DNA from: Selaginella moellendorffii
Taxonomy: Eukaryota; Streptophyta; Lycopodiopsida; Selaginellales; Selaginellaceae
Reading direction: 5' to 3'
NCBI RefSeq assembly: GCF_000143415.4
Contig: NW_003314307.1
Location: forward strand, 444,859 to 508,858
Length of the DNA stretch: 64,000 nt
In this document: positions 42,538 to 53,630 of the stretch, one piece after another
Layout of the letters: each line of letters opens with the position of its first letter
Numbering within the stretch: position 1 is the stretch's first letter
Made by a program: the position numbers and the translations under genes
Notes under the pieces: generated by a model
The model's database searches: none
Seen by the model: the letters and a program-made list of their open reading frames with translations, nothing else
What the model was told of the DNA's origin: nothing

Positions 42538-45075
42538 ATGGCGCTCATCAGCGGCTTCATCGTCGGCTTCATCGTGGGAATAACGCTTGTTCTTGGCTTC
42601 GTCCTGTCCGAGAATCGGCGCTCGCATTCCCGGCAGCGGCTCGTAAGTTGTCATTTCCTGTGATCGCCGGAGTGATTCCTTCTCTTATTTCCAGGCGATC
42701 GCGACGAGCGCTCTCTCCAAGCTCAGCCTGGATGATTTAAGGAAGGTCTTCAGCAATTACAAACAGCCAATGCCTCCGTGGATAGTTTTCTCACAGTCTC
42801 ACAAGGTACACTCTAGAAAATTCTCGATGGAACTCTACAGCATTGTTGTTTGTTTTTTCTTCGTGGATTTGTTTGTAGGTTAGCTGGATGAACCAGGAGT
42901 TGCGAAGGATCTGGCCTTACGTTGATCAGGTACTTCGAAGTGGATAAACACGAATGTGGTTTGATTGATGCACAGGCAGCGTCTGAATTGGCCCGGACTA
43001 TTGTAGAGCCGATACTCGATCAGTACAAGCCACCTCTTATTTCCTCTCTAAAGTTTAATAAGTTCACGCTCGGGACAGTTGCTCCTCAGTTTGTAGGTGG
43101 ACTTTCGTTTCCCTTTTCTTCTTTTGATTGTTTTGTTGATCGACTAACACTCGCTTGTTTCTACAGGCATTGGTATGGTCGACGATATGGAGAATGAAGT
43201 CGTAATGGAGATCGAGTTGGAGTGGGATGGCAATCCGAGCATTATATTGGGTGTCACTACTTCTTTCGGTGTCTCGCTACCTATTCAGGTTGGTTTGGAT
43301 CGCTGGCGCTGATTGTCTCTCGTATTTCCATTCCAGATGTTCCAGTTCCTTCGTTGAGCTCTGGTTTACTATTTAACCAGTCGTATTGATCTACTCGTAG
43401 GTGAAAAATGCGGCGTTTGCTGGAATCTTTCGAGTGATATTTAAACCGCTGGTTAAGGATCTTCCTTGCTTCGGTGCTATTGTGTATTCTTTGCGTAGAC
43501 AGGTACGTGGAGCAATCTCAATTCTCCGTTTTCATCACTTATAACTGCAGAAAAAACTGGATTTTACACTAAAAGTGATAGGAGGAGATATTAAGTCCGT
43601 GCCCGGACTGGCAGGAGCTATTGATGTAAGTCTCGAGAGAATGTTACTGCGGTCACGGAATCGACATGTTTTTTTTTTCTCTCTCTCTCAGGAGATGATA
43701 AAAACTGCAATAACAGACTCTCTGCTGTGGCCGGTGCGGCAAATAGTTCCCATCGTACCAGGAGATTACTCGTATGTATATGCTTTTCCTTGTATTATAC
43801 TGATGCATTTGTTTTGGTAGAAATTTAGAACTCCGAGTTGTTGGAACTTTGCACGTAAAGCTTGTACAAGCGAAGGATTTATTGAATAAAGACTTGGCAG
43901 GCAAGTCTGATCCTTTTGCTCGAACGTTCATCAGGCCCATCCCCAGCCGCATGAAAAGAAGCAAGACCCAGGTAACATCCAATTCTGTAGTTTTGAAGTT
44001 TTTTACTGATTGAGATGCACTATCAGAACAATGACCTACATCCCATTTGGAATGAAAAGTACATCTTTGACGTTGAGGATCCTTCCACTCAACAATTGAC
44101 TGTGCAAGTTTTCGACGATGAAGGTGTTCAGGCATCCGAGTTTATTGGCGGTGCTCTTTTCCCTTTGAAGAACTTGGAACCAGGAGTCCTGAAAGACGTG
44201 TGGCTCACATTGGTGAAAGATCTTGACAATGTCAAGGAACACAAGTATCGTGGACAGGTTTGATATATTATTTTTATATTGTTTATTCTTGCAATGTAAT
44301 TGCTATATTTCAGGTACAAGTGGAGCTCCTCTATCATGAGCATGGAACAGTTAATCCTTACTTGAAACGAAAGTTTCCAATGACTTCTTTGGAAACGTTG
44401 ATGACAAACAGCAATGGGCATCCGCAGCAAGAATTACAGGCTAGTCCAGGAAAAACTCTTGCTAGTCCAAGACGAATGGATACATCTCCGCAAAGCTTCC
44501 AACCTTCGCATGTCGACTTGGTCTCTCCCAGGATAGATGAAGATGATGAATTTAACCGCGGAGTTCTTACGGTGACCGTTATCAGAGCTGAGAACTTGAT
44601 AGCGGCCGACACAAATGGTTTGGCAGATCCTTATGCGGTCTTGCGAATGAAGAAAAGCGATCAAAAGATCAGAACTAAGGTAAGCAGGAAACATAACTGT
44701 TTTTCAAGTTTTAATATGTGACTGTGTGACTTTATAAAACAGGTGCTCAATAAAACGCTCCAGCCAGAGTGGAACCAGACGTTTGATTTTGTGGTGGAGG
44801 ACGCCATTCATGATATGTTAATTGTCGAAATCTGGGATCACGATACGTTTGGCAAGGTCTGTCGCATGATGATTTTCTCCGTAGAAGTTATTGGACGCGT
44901 AGCAGTAACATTGTCACTGCTGCAGGATTACATGGGCCGCTGTGCACTAACGCTGTCCAGAGTTGTCCGAGAGGAAGAATATGAAGAAGGCTACCAGCTG
45001 GATGGTGTTAAAAGCGGCAAGATTTTTCTTCACATGAAGTGGACATCGCAACCACTTAGTGCACACTTTGGGTAA
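42538..45075 (+). CDS. Plant synaptotagmin (SMP + two C2 domains)
   Basis: Thirteen exons (42538-42642, 42695-42805, 42879-42929, 42976-43096, 43167-43288, 43401-43502, 43551-43625, 43692-43771, 43821-43971, 44027-44257, 44314-44679, 44743-44856, 44926-45075) encode 592 residues. N-terminal hairpin/anchor FIVGFIVGITLVLGFVL, then the SMP lipid-transfer domain (VSWMNQELRRIWPYVDQ, SIILGVTTSFGVSLPIQ; about 65-245). C2A starts at LELRVVGTLHVKLVQAKDL with DLAGKSDPFA. The linker is Ser/Pro-rich. C2B has LTVTVIRAENLIAADTNGLADPY and IWDHDTFGKDYMGRC. Closest to the SYT4/5 group that tethers ER to the plasma membrane. The last intron (44857-44925, 69 nt) has no stop and keeps frame. Confidence 0.94.
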
Positions 45076-45386
45076 CGATGAATCGTCGCGTACATATCTT
45101 TCTGCTGGTGACGATCGAAAGTTTTGTAGGAAATTCTGACAGACAGGTGCCAGATAACATCTTGAAGTGAATTGCTTCGTAATAAAAGCACTACAAAAAG
45201 AGTGTTCCCTGTTCTATACAAATTCGTGCCGGTAAGCTTTTGCTGCTAAAATCAGCTCCTTTGGAAAAAGGAGGAAAAAGCCGAGGCAAAAATCCTGGCT
45301 GCCGCAACCGATACTGAAAGCCTTGCAGGAACGAGAAGAATGTTTCGTCCCAACTTGTGAAGACTTTACCAGATCTCGCGCGCTGC
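45076..45386. other. Convergent 3' region, synaptotagmin and response regulator
   Basis: 311 bp between two genes ending towards each other. It holds both 3' UTRs: AATAAAAG at 45180-45187 is a plausible plus-strand poly(A) signal. No gene is visible. Confidence 0.5.
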
Positions 45387-46378
45387 TCATTGGACTGCTA
45401 CTCTCTGATGGAGTCTCGGAGGAGAATTGTCCTCCAAGACGCGCTTTCTCTTCCTGGTATTCGCAGCTAACGTTTCAACCTCGCTGCTCTTTCCCCCCAG
45501 GTGACCGCTAACGAGGCGCTTGACATCGGCCAGCTTCACGGGCTTTATGATGAAGTCCTCGGCACCTTCTTCGTAGCAACTGTTGAAACGATCATCCATT
45601 CACACGGTTAGAAGGAGGTCGTCTTTAACTTGTTTACGCAAATTCAACCAACCTGTTTATCCTTTGTTCTACGTTTTCAGACGACATGATCACAACCGGG
45701 ATCTCCTTGAGTGAAGAAACACCCTGCCATCAAACCAGTGGACCCGCAAATCGGTAAACCTCCTTTTGGAAAAAGAAAAAAAAGCGATTTTTTTCACTCA
45801 CCTTTACTCTCTTCAGAAGATCATAGCCTGTCATATGAGGCATACAGTAATCCGTGATGATCATGCTGATTTGAATGCCCTGCGACGACCACAAAACCGT
45901 AAGCCTCTGAAAAATCTTTACTTGGCTGTGAAGAAAACTAGCCTTACTGCTAATTTAATTGTTTTTTCTCTCTTACCTCGGAAGGAGCTGCTGCTGGAGA
46001 AGCCTGTCCGTCAACAATGCCCAGAATTTCCAGCGCTCGCAATGCGCTGTCCACGGCCGTGACTGCAAGAAGAGCAAACAAGCAAGCGATTTCAATCGAG
46101 AAATTCATCGCCCAGATTCGAAGACTATCTTTCTTACCTTTGAACGAGGAAGAGGACGTCTTGAGCAGCCTCTCGATGACGGTCCGATCCACAAGGCTAT
46201 CGTCCACGGCCAGGACATGAATCTGCGAAGAAGAGGAAGAGGAAGAAGAAGTCGAAGGTAGGCTCAAAACGTGGCCTCCCCCTTCCTTGCTACTAACGAT
46301 GCCGCTGCTGCTCTCGCTACCCAGATCTTGCGCGGTGCTGCTGGCAGCTCCATTGGACCGCTTCACCCGCCTCCCCAT
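45387..46378 (-). CDS. Type-A two-component response regulator
   Basis: Five exons (46378-46138, 46062-45977, 45879-45802, 45723-45653, 45579-45387) encode 222 residues. A Ser-rich lead of about 50 residues precedes a receiver domain: acidic pair in [12 protein letters not shown], phospho-acceptor Asp in [26 protein letters not shown] and the conserved Lys in [17 protein letters not shown]. The tail after the receiver is short and basic (NTRKRKRV) and has no GARP/Myb domain, so this is type A, a cytokinin-inducible negative regulator that takes phosphate from HPt proteins. The intron at 45978 in the receiver matches the usual ARR structure. Confidence 0.95.
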
Positions 46379-47717
46379 TTGCTCGCTTCGCTCGATCGAT
46401 CGATACGATTGACGAAGTTATGAACACCACCACCACGAAGAAGAAGAAGGAGACCAAAACTCTCTCGCGCTCGCTCGCTCGCTCGCTCTTCCTCTTCCTC
46501 GAGAAAGCGAAAGTGAGGAAACCCCCGCGCCTGTAAGTCGCTAAGCTCGCTATTCCTTCGTTCCGAGAAGAACTCGCTACCTAGCTAAAAAACCGGGGAG
46601 AGAGAGAGAAGAAGAAGAAGAAGAAGAAATGATCAATGGTGACACGGATCGAACAAATTCCGGACGAGGAGATCAGATCATCAGATCCTGCGGGTGAAAC
46701 AAAGCTATGCTAAAACCTCGCGACTCGCGGCCCTCTATTTTCTCATTTCCCCTCTTTTTTATGGCCCAGTCAAACCACCACTTTACCTTCATTTAGTAAA
46801 GCCCCGAGGTACGTAGCCATGTACGGGTAGAAATCCTACGGCCACGATCCGCCGGGGGGAATAATCCAGGCCCTTGGTGGCGTACGAATATTCCGCCGGC
46901 GGGATATTCGAGCCCCTTCCGGCCGTCCTGTCCCTGTCGGGCGGGATCGCATGGAAGATTTTGCCGGGTGGTTTTTTACGATTTTCACCGCGCTGGGTGA
47001 AAGCAGGTGGCGACGGCACGTGGCGGGCCCGCGCGATCGGATCGCGATTCGACGGTCGCCGATTTGCGCGTAGAAAAGAGATGCCGCCCGGGACCAAGAA
47101 TATGCGCTTTTCTTTTTCTAAAGTTGCCGCGATACGTTGGAAGATTTTGGGCGACTAAACAATGGCCCAATGGATTCTTTTCTTCTCCATTTTTTATCAT
47201 GATCTTCCAAATGGTAAGCGACTGACGGTGGAGATTGTCGCGCCGGGGCGTGGTTGTTTAGATCGGGAGCACATGTGGGACCCATGCATATCCACACCAT
47301 ATCTTCATTCTTGTGATGTCACTGGCGATGAAGCCGGGCTGGTCGGCCGCGATGGCGCCACGATAGCTACAGATTAACGGTCGAGTCAAAGGCTAGCGCT
47401 AGCTACTCTCCTGATCCAAGACAAGAAAACTAGGACAAAAAACTCACTCGCTTCGATCTTCCGCTCGCGAACTGGCGGGAGATATCCTCGCAGCGATTGT
47501 GCCGATCGATCCATGGATCTTAGCGCTTGTCTTTGTGCTCCAGATTCGTTCGACACCTAAACGAAGCGAAGTAAACGTGACATACAACAAGAGCGGAGAG
47601 CTTAAATTCGAGGACCTACCACTGTCATGACTCGTGAACAAGCGCTCGACACCTCTACTAGCTTCCAAGCCCCGCCTTTTTACGCATCGCCCAGGCGTGC
47701 TTCGCGCACTCTTGTCT
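46379..47717. other. Intergenic region with GA microsatellites and a palindrome
   Basis: About 1.3 kb upstream of the response regulator and downstream of the J-protein gene. 46430-46630 carries GAAGAA and GAGAGA runs, GCTCGCTCGCTCGCTC and CGATCGATCGATACG, probably 5' leader and promoter of the regulator. 46884-46909 is a near-perfect 26-bp palindrome. Small frames around 46800-47380 on both strands are unsupported. Confidence 0.5.
46884..46909. repeat. 26-bp near-perfect palindrome
   Basis: CGAATATTCC-GCCGGC-GGGATATTCG reads almost the same on the other strand (two mismatched positions). Its core GCCGGC is itself palindromic. It could be a protein site or a small cruciform. Function unknown. 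Confidence 0.7.
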
Positions 47718-48992
47718 TCATCCCTCCTTTGCGGCCGCGTCCATCTTTCTCTTCCTCTCCTGGGCCTGCAAGCAAAAGCAAAAACAAAAAGAGTTTTTGG
47801 CTTGCCGGATAAGTAAACAAACTTCCTGTGAACAGGCCAAAGTCACCCACCTCTTTGAGCTTGCGGAGGACTAAATCTTCCCGGTCACCAAAACCGGAGC
47901 CCGCGAGTGTAGCGTGATTTGCCGCCGGGGACGGGGAGGGGGCCCTGGCCGCCGCGGGAGTTTTCGTGTCTGGCGGGTTCTCTGCACCTTCTGGCCTGAA
48001 CGGATTCCCGAGAGGAATCACGAGCAAGGGATTGGCGATATGTCCACATTGCGACTGAGAGGCTTCGAGCTGTGTCACAAAAATGACGCAAGCTTAGCGA
48101 CTGAAAGCACACGCAAGGCAATCGCACAAAGGATAACGTCACGCAAGAAGAACAAAGCCACAGAAACCAGCGAGAGACCCACGCTTCACATAAAGGAAGA
48201 CAGAGAAAACTGAAACTTCGCACGACCATTTTCATGCCAACTGAGAAAGAAGAACTTAAAGAACACCAGGCCAGAGAGAGAGCATACGTACCGCGGACTG
48301 CGCAGTTACCATCACCACCAGCGCGACGCCTTTCTTCTTTTTTTCAAGTCTCAGCACGTCCTCAACCGGGCCAAATCGCTGAAATATACCGCGCAAGCTT
48401 TCAACATCGTATCCCGGAGTGCCTGCCAAGTCCCACGTAACTTTGAGCGCCTTGTCTTTGTCCTCTTCGCTCACGATGATATCCACAGGCTTGCCAGGCT
48501 CGATCCCATTCCTACCCATCTTCTTCTGCGATTTCTTCACTCGTATCCTGGCAATCTCCTCCTTGAGCCTCTGCGCGGCGCTCACCTCCGCCGCCTTCTC
48601 CCTGCGCTGGAGCTCGAAAGCAGCCTCTCTCTTTTGTAGATCATCCACCATCTTCTGGCGCTTGGCGCTCATCTCTTTCTTTTCCTCCTCCCTCCTCCTC
48701 CGGAGGAGCTGGAGCTCGTCGTACGCCTTGCGCGCCTTGGCATCGGACAGCACCTCGAACGCATTGTTGATGCGATTGAACTGAGCGGCTGGAAGAAACG
48801 AAGGAGAAATTTGAGAAGAAGATCTCTCAGATTCTACAAGTTACCTGCAGTAGCATCGCCGGGGCGCTTGTCTGGATGCCATTCCAGGCAGCGCCTCCTC
48901 CACGCCTTCTTCAACTCGGTTACCTGGATCGCAGCGCCATCGACACCTCCAGGCAATCCCAGCAGCGCGTACAGATCCTCCGTCCCCTCCAT
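47718..48992 (-). CDS. DNAJC17: DNAJC17-like protein (J domain + RRM)
   Basis: Four exons (48992-48845, 48788-48292, 48069-47851, 47765-47718) encode 303 residues. J domain: LYALLGLPGG, VTELKKAWRRRCLEWHPDKR with the HPD triad, then FNRINNAFEVLSDAKARKAYDEL. A charged coiled coil (RRRREEEKKEMSAKRQKM) and an RRM-like domain (ALKVTWDLAGTPGYDVESLRG, FGPVEDVLRLEKKKKGVALVV) follow. The tail ends RKRKMDAAAKEG. DNAJC17 relatives are splicing-associated nuclear J proteins. An AACCCTA element lies just upstream at 49004-49010. The last exon is 16 codons and rests on splice consensus plus the basic ending. Confidence 0.92.
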
Positions 48993-49079
48993 TGCCCCTG
49001 TTTAACCCTAGATATAAGACCCTAATGTCACGAATAAATGAGTATTAATTGAGAATATAATGGCTATTTGAGTTGGCTG

Positions 49080-49179
49080 NNNNNNNNNNNNNNNNNNNNN
49101 NNNNNNNNNNNNNNNNNNNNNNNNNNNNNNNNNNNNNNNNNNNNNNNNNNNNNNNNNNNNNNNNNNNNNNNNNNNNNNN
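49080..49179. other. Assembly gap (100 N)
   Basis: Exactly 100 undetermined bases, the conventional size for a gap of unknown length. It lies 17 bases before the F-box start, so that gene's promoter and possibly its true 5' exon are missing. Confidence 0.99.
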
Positions 49180-49196
49180 AAGATTGATCTGGGCTA

Positions 49197-50248
49197 TGGC
49201 GGTGCCGGATCCTTTCGCTCTCCTCCCGGACGAAGTGGTGATCGACATTCTCCAGCGCATGGAGCGACACGAGGTCGCGATCCTCGCAACGTCAAGCGGA
49301 GCTGTGAGACGCCTCCAGTTCGAAGTAGCGTCCATGGCCTTTCGCTTCAACATCCCGGACAATCATGCCTTGGTCAAGACTCAAGAGGCACTATTGCAGC
49401 AGCTATCCAAGGCGAAAACCTTGTCAAAACTACGCACTGTGTTGGATAGCAATGTCGGTGGGGGGTTGTTTTCATGGAAGCCGTTCTTGCGTTTCGCTCC
49501 GCCATCCCTGGAGACCTTGGAGCTGGAATCATCTCGGAGTTTGCCGTGGGTGGTCTGGTCAAGTAAGGGTGTTTGCCGCAAGGTGGGGCAGTTGATACGC
49601 ATCACCGTCAAGTGGGGAGGTAGAATCACTTGCACCAAGGCTTGTGAAGCTCAAAGTGATGGAGATCCGCTCGAGCTTCTACCTGCCAATGGATCCTCCC
49701 TGTGAGAGTACCACGATTAAGAATGAGTGTCTCGAGGATCTGGTGCTGCTTTTCAACGTAACCACCTGCCCTCTCCCACGCGTCCATTTGGAGACGCCCA
49801 GTCTCAAGCGTTTGCACGTCCACGGACTGGAAGTTGCAACTGTAGATCCGAAGGAGCTGGAGCTTGTGCATTTTACTGCTGAGTTTTGTGGCATATCTGG
49901 GTTTGATCGAGCAGAGGCTTTGATCATCGAGGGAGAGTGGCTCCCCTTTTCTCTTGTGGAGAGATTTACAAGACTCCTGTTTTCAAGAACACCAAGGTAC
50001 GAAGCTCTCTTTTTCTTTGCTACACCATAGAACTGGAGAGCTGCTTTTCTATTCCATATTGATGTTTACTCCAAGTTTGGCATCACCTCAACAAACTTGG
50101 CGAGCTCGAGATGAAGATCCTTGGCAATGGCAGCGCTATCATAAATGTGATCGAAGGGGTGATGAAGTGCCCATTGCTGAAGCTCGTTGTCCACTGCCCT
50201 GATCGTAAGGCCAAGAGAAGGATTGGATCCCCAGCTCGTGCAGTGTAG
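49197..50248 (+). CDS. F-box protein, gene structure uncertain
   Basis: Opens MAVPDPFALLPDEVVIDILQ, then RMERHEVAILATSSGAVRRL, an F-box for SKP1 binding in an SCF ubiquitin ligase. LRR-like text follows (PPSLETLELESSRSLPWVVW). The first frame stops at 49705. The likely continuation lies in another frame: VESLAPRLVKLKVMEIRSSF from about 49620, then LEDLVLLFNVTTCPLPRVH, LETPSLKRLHVHGLEV and PKELELVHFTAEFCGISG. A last piece KLGELEMKILGNGSAI to a stop at 50248 is again elsewhere. An intron near 49543-49618 (several possible donors, acceptor GGGGAG/GTAGAA) and one near 49997-50080 would explain this. Frameshift decay is the alternative. Confidence 0.7.
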
Positions 50249-51189
50249 GTTTGAGCTGGAGCGAGATTTCCAGATGAAGCTTGCTAACTTGGAAGCTCGC
50301 TATAGTGCTCATCTTTGCCTTGACTTTGATCCATAATTAGCTTTCTAGATCTTTGCAACGTCAATTTCATGGTCTGTAATGTTTTCATTGAAACTTTGGT
50401 TTAAATTTTAAACTGTAAAAATAGTTAATCCTTTAACTTCCCAGTTAAATAACCTTTTAGGCTGGTTAAAACCCCAACAAATCCAGATGAACTCGAGTGA
50501 ATATCAGTGCTGAGCTTAAAGCTATCTAGAAAGTTCCAAGCTTCATGGCTTGATTTTCCTGGGTATCACCCTTGTCATAAGCTAACCCTTGTCATATAAG
50601 CTAATTGTGGGGAAATTTACATATAATAATTCACTAAAACAACATTTAATTATAGTCTTATTCCCAATGGCCCTTCTAAGTGGTCAACTCAAGCTCTCCA
50701 CCTAGTAACTAGGGCCATCTACTACACTCTAGAGGAAGTGAAATTTATCCTAACCACTTGATTATCAATATGCTAATTATATTCTATCACAGCTTCTATT
50801 AAGCCATTTATGATGACTTCCCTACATGACCCTCCACTGATGTGAGTTACTGGAGCATGTAATATATTAGACATTCTACTCACCAATACATTGACCAAGG
50901 TTGTCCATACAAACCCTTTGATTAAGCACCATGATAAGGAAATCTAAAAAATTTCACCATTCAATTTTATGTCAAATTGAACCACCAATAGTGCAAGAAG
51001 TGAACATTGACAATGGAACCACCCTCCACAAATATATGGCAGCAATTTTTATGACTAAATTCAAAAATTTGCCCCTCCAAATCTTACATAATTAATTTGA
51101 AGCTAAATATCAACCATGGTTATCCACAAAATTGACTCAAGCCATACTTTGAGAACCCATTTTGCAAAGACCAATTGAAACTCTTATTC
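50249..51189 (+). other. F-box 3' flank, then chromovirus debris
   Basis: About 50249-50480 is the F-box 3' flank. Beyond it the DNA becomes AT-rich with no open frame. By position, upstream of the chromodomain remnant, it should be decayed pol of a plus-strand gypsy element, but I cannot identify integrase motifs in it. Confidence 0.45.
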
Positions 51190-51355
51190 AACATTATCCA
51201 AGGGGAGGAGAAATACAAAATCAAGGCTATCCTCAATGTACATAAGAGCAAGCAATAAAAACACAAAGTGAAAAAGTTCCATGTGAAGTGGAAAGAATTT
51301 TCATTTTGCAAAGCAACATAGGAACCAAAGGAGAACCTAGCAAATATGTAAGATC
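51190..51355 (+). pseudogene. Chromodomain remnant of a chromovirus integrase
   Basis: The plus strand reads GEEKYKIKAILNVHKSKQ, a stop, KHKVKKFHVKWKEFSFCKAT, a stop, then EPKENLANM. This is the chromodomain pattern (E..YEVE.ILD.R.....Y.VKWKGY....TWEPE.NL.N) found at the C-terminus of Ty3/gypsy chromovirus integrases. The stops show it is dead. It fixes plus orientation for this copy. Confidence 0.88.
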
Positions 51356-51805
51356 TAGTGTAGGAATTTTTATGAGGTAGAACTTTATATTCCTATACAA
51401 AATTTAATAAAAACCATCAATTTGAGAAATTGAGAATATCCCAAGTTGGGTCCAAACGTGTGCTGAGGGTAAACTAATTAACATAGATTTAGTTAGGTCG
51501 GCAAGGCATAAGGAGCTATGCTCAACTCCCCTAAAAGGATATCAAACTTATAAATGTATTTTATAGAGGTTAGGTTTGAGTCCTAACTTTTTAGTAAAGC
51601 AAGGTTCCCAACCCTTTATTAGGACAAGGTAAAAAAAAGGGTATAAAAACATTTATATTTCACTATCATGAGCCTCTAGCCAGGGAAGCTGACTTAAGCA
51701 CACTATTAAGTGGTGAAATGCTCTTAGGGCAATGGTCAATAAAGTTATAGAATTGAATAGATACATTTGATATAGACATCAAACTTCTTTTACGGATGGT
51801 GGAGT
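51356..51805 (+). mobile_element. Chromovirus 3' internal region (copy C)
   Basis: Non-coding stretch between the chromodomain and an LTR-like start. 51560-51720 resembles 5880-6180 of copy A (GGTTTGAGTCCTAACT; GAAGCTGACTTAAGCACACTATTAAGTGG). The purine-rich GGATGGTGGAGT ends it at 51794-51805. Confidence 0.6.
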
Positions 51806-52095
51806 TGTAAAGAACTAACTCCCCAAAGTGTCATAAGCTAAAAAAATTTTGGAATCACGACTAAAATGATAAAGAATTCATTAGATAGGACCAAGTTTAG
51901 GATCAACTTCAAGACTGCCTCCAAGATCGAGTTTAAGACTAAGTTTGAGATTGAATTTAAAACCGAGTCCAAGATTGAGTCCAAGCATTAGTATAGGTCG
52001 AGGGGTGAAAGCCCAAAGTAATCATCTCCTAGGGGGGGCAGCAGGGGGGTTTGTAAGGGGTTCCAAAAGTATAGTAGCGATAATGAAGTCTAGGA
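51806..52095 (+). repeat. Short LTR-like copy with a tiny array
   Basis: Starts TGTAAAGAACTAACTCCCCAAAG after a purine tract, has a very short array (51890-51990, units AAGACTGCC, AAGATTGAGTCC) and reaches the conserved GTGAAAGCCCAAAGTAATC block and TTCCAAAAGTATAGTAG. After about 52090 similarity to the other copies fades. This copy lost the opening block and most of the array. Confidence 0.6.
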
Positions 52096-53299
52096 TCCAA
52101 TCTTAAAAATATTTTATAACAATGTTTCCAAATTGAGTTGAGGTTGAGACTGGGGGGTTAGTGACTTTAGGTGGGGGTGAGCACAGACTCAGAGGTTGCA
52201 ATAGGGGCTAGCCAAGGAAGTGCTCAAGAGCAATTCCTACTCCCAGAAGAAAAATTAACTATAGTGCTTTTAACTTATATGGAGTGGTGTTTTATTTAAG
52301 TACTATGCAACTTATTAGTCCTCACTTATTTTTAGGGGCTTGGGCTTTCCTTTTGGGATAGAAGTGGGGGAGTAAAAATACTTATACTAGGCTATTAAGC
52401 TATAATATTTCCCCTCAGGGTCCTAAAATAAAATATGCATCTAAAGCTTAATATTTAGAAGGTTTTATGATTAAGTCTTATTATACCAAGGGAAGTTAAG
52501 AACCTGGAGGCTTGGTATACATGGTTTTTTGTGTATATGGGGAGTGTAATCAAACTTTAAATCTAATCTAACTTAGAGAGGGGGATTGAGAGAAGACTTA
52601 GGAATCTGTGAATTGATGGCTAACACTAAGTTATTTATGTAGTGAGTAGTTGAATCCAAGTAGAACCAAGTAGGAGTTTGTATAATAGGTGGGAATCTTG
52701 GCAAGAGAATTTAATTAAGGGCAAGGCAAAGGTGGTTGGATAAATGAGATATGTTGACAAATTGAAAAGGAAAAATTTATAGTTTATACATGATTATAAG
52801 AAATACTTTATTGTTTATATGGTTTATTTGGTTGGAGAGAAGAAACTATACTATGATTTTATAAAGCTTTTATTAGTGTAAAATGGGATATTATAGTCAA
52901 ATTTTGAAATACTTCATGGTTTGTTACTAAACATGAATTTGAGAGTAGAGAATGTAATAGCTTTTACATCAGATAGACCATACTTGAGTTTCAAGTGGTG
53001 AGTTCTAGCATAAATGTGTTCCAAAATTTGAGAAGGATTTATTCCAAGATTGTCAATATATATTAGGTAGCTTATTAAGGGTTCTTACTACCATAACCAA
53101 TCAACCCATCTTTGATACTACCAACAAGCTAACTTAAAAAAATTAAGTTATGGTGGTGGAGAAGTTGTTTAAAAAATAAAGAAAAGTTTATATGAAACAC
53201 ATGGTGCATTTTACCCATCTCCCGAGGAAGCTAAAGGTGGTAAGCCATATTAGTAATTCACCAGTAACTTACTGGTGAAAATCTTATCTCGATCTAAGA
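52096..53299. other. AT-rich retroelement debris
   Basis: No intact frame. Near 53180-53299 the minus strand gives EIILDRDKIFTSKLL, which resembles the D-containing block of the gypsy integrase core (IVSDRDPKFTS.FW), so the minus-strand integrase remnant at 53300-53630 extends into this region. Confidence 0.5.
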
Positions 53300-53630
53300 T
53301 AATTTCTTCTATCTTTCCCTTTACTCAAACTATTTATTCGAAAAATAGCTTTGCCAACCTTCTACAACCACTTCCGTTGTGGTGGGTATGAAATGCACCA
53401 TTTTAGAAAATCAATCCACCACCACGAATATCATATCAAACATCTCACTCGAAGGGAGTCCTATAATGATGTCCATCATAAGATATTTTTATGAACAAAG
53501 GCTTTGCAACAAACCCCCATTAGCCTTAGTCATGTCTTTCACTTGTTGATATGTTGGATATTTCTTTATATAATCTTGAACATCCTTAACTATGTCTAGC
53601 CAGTAATACTTTCTTTTGAGTAAACCCATT
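53300..53630 (-). pseudogene. Gypsy integrase remnant
   Basis: Minus-strand reading gives RKYYWLDIVKDVQDYIKKYP, then TYQQVKDMTKANGGLLQ, MMDIIIGLPSSEMFDMIFVV and FSKMVHFIPTTTEVV. These correspond to the gypsy zinc-finger end and the catalytic block (YYWP.M..DV..YV..C..CQ, then W..I..DFI.GLP.S..YD.I.VVVDR.SK.AHFIP). The D of DFITGLP and the finger cysteines are changed, and stops are present. It is on the strand opposite to the chromodomain copy, so at least two elements contribute. Confidence 0.85.

Noticed and set aside
46789-47377. Small ORFs in GC-rich intergenic DNA
   Set aside because: They overlap on both strands with no domain, no splice support and no recognisable start context.
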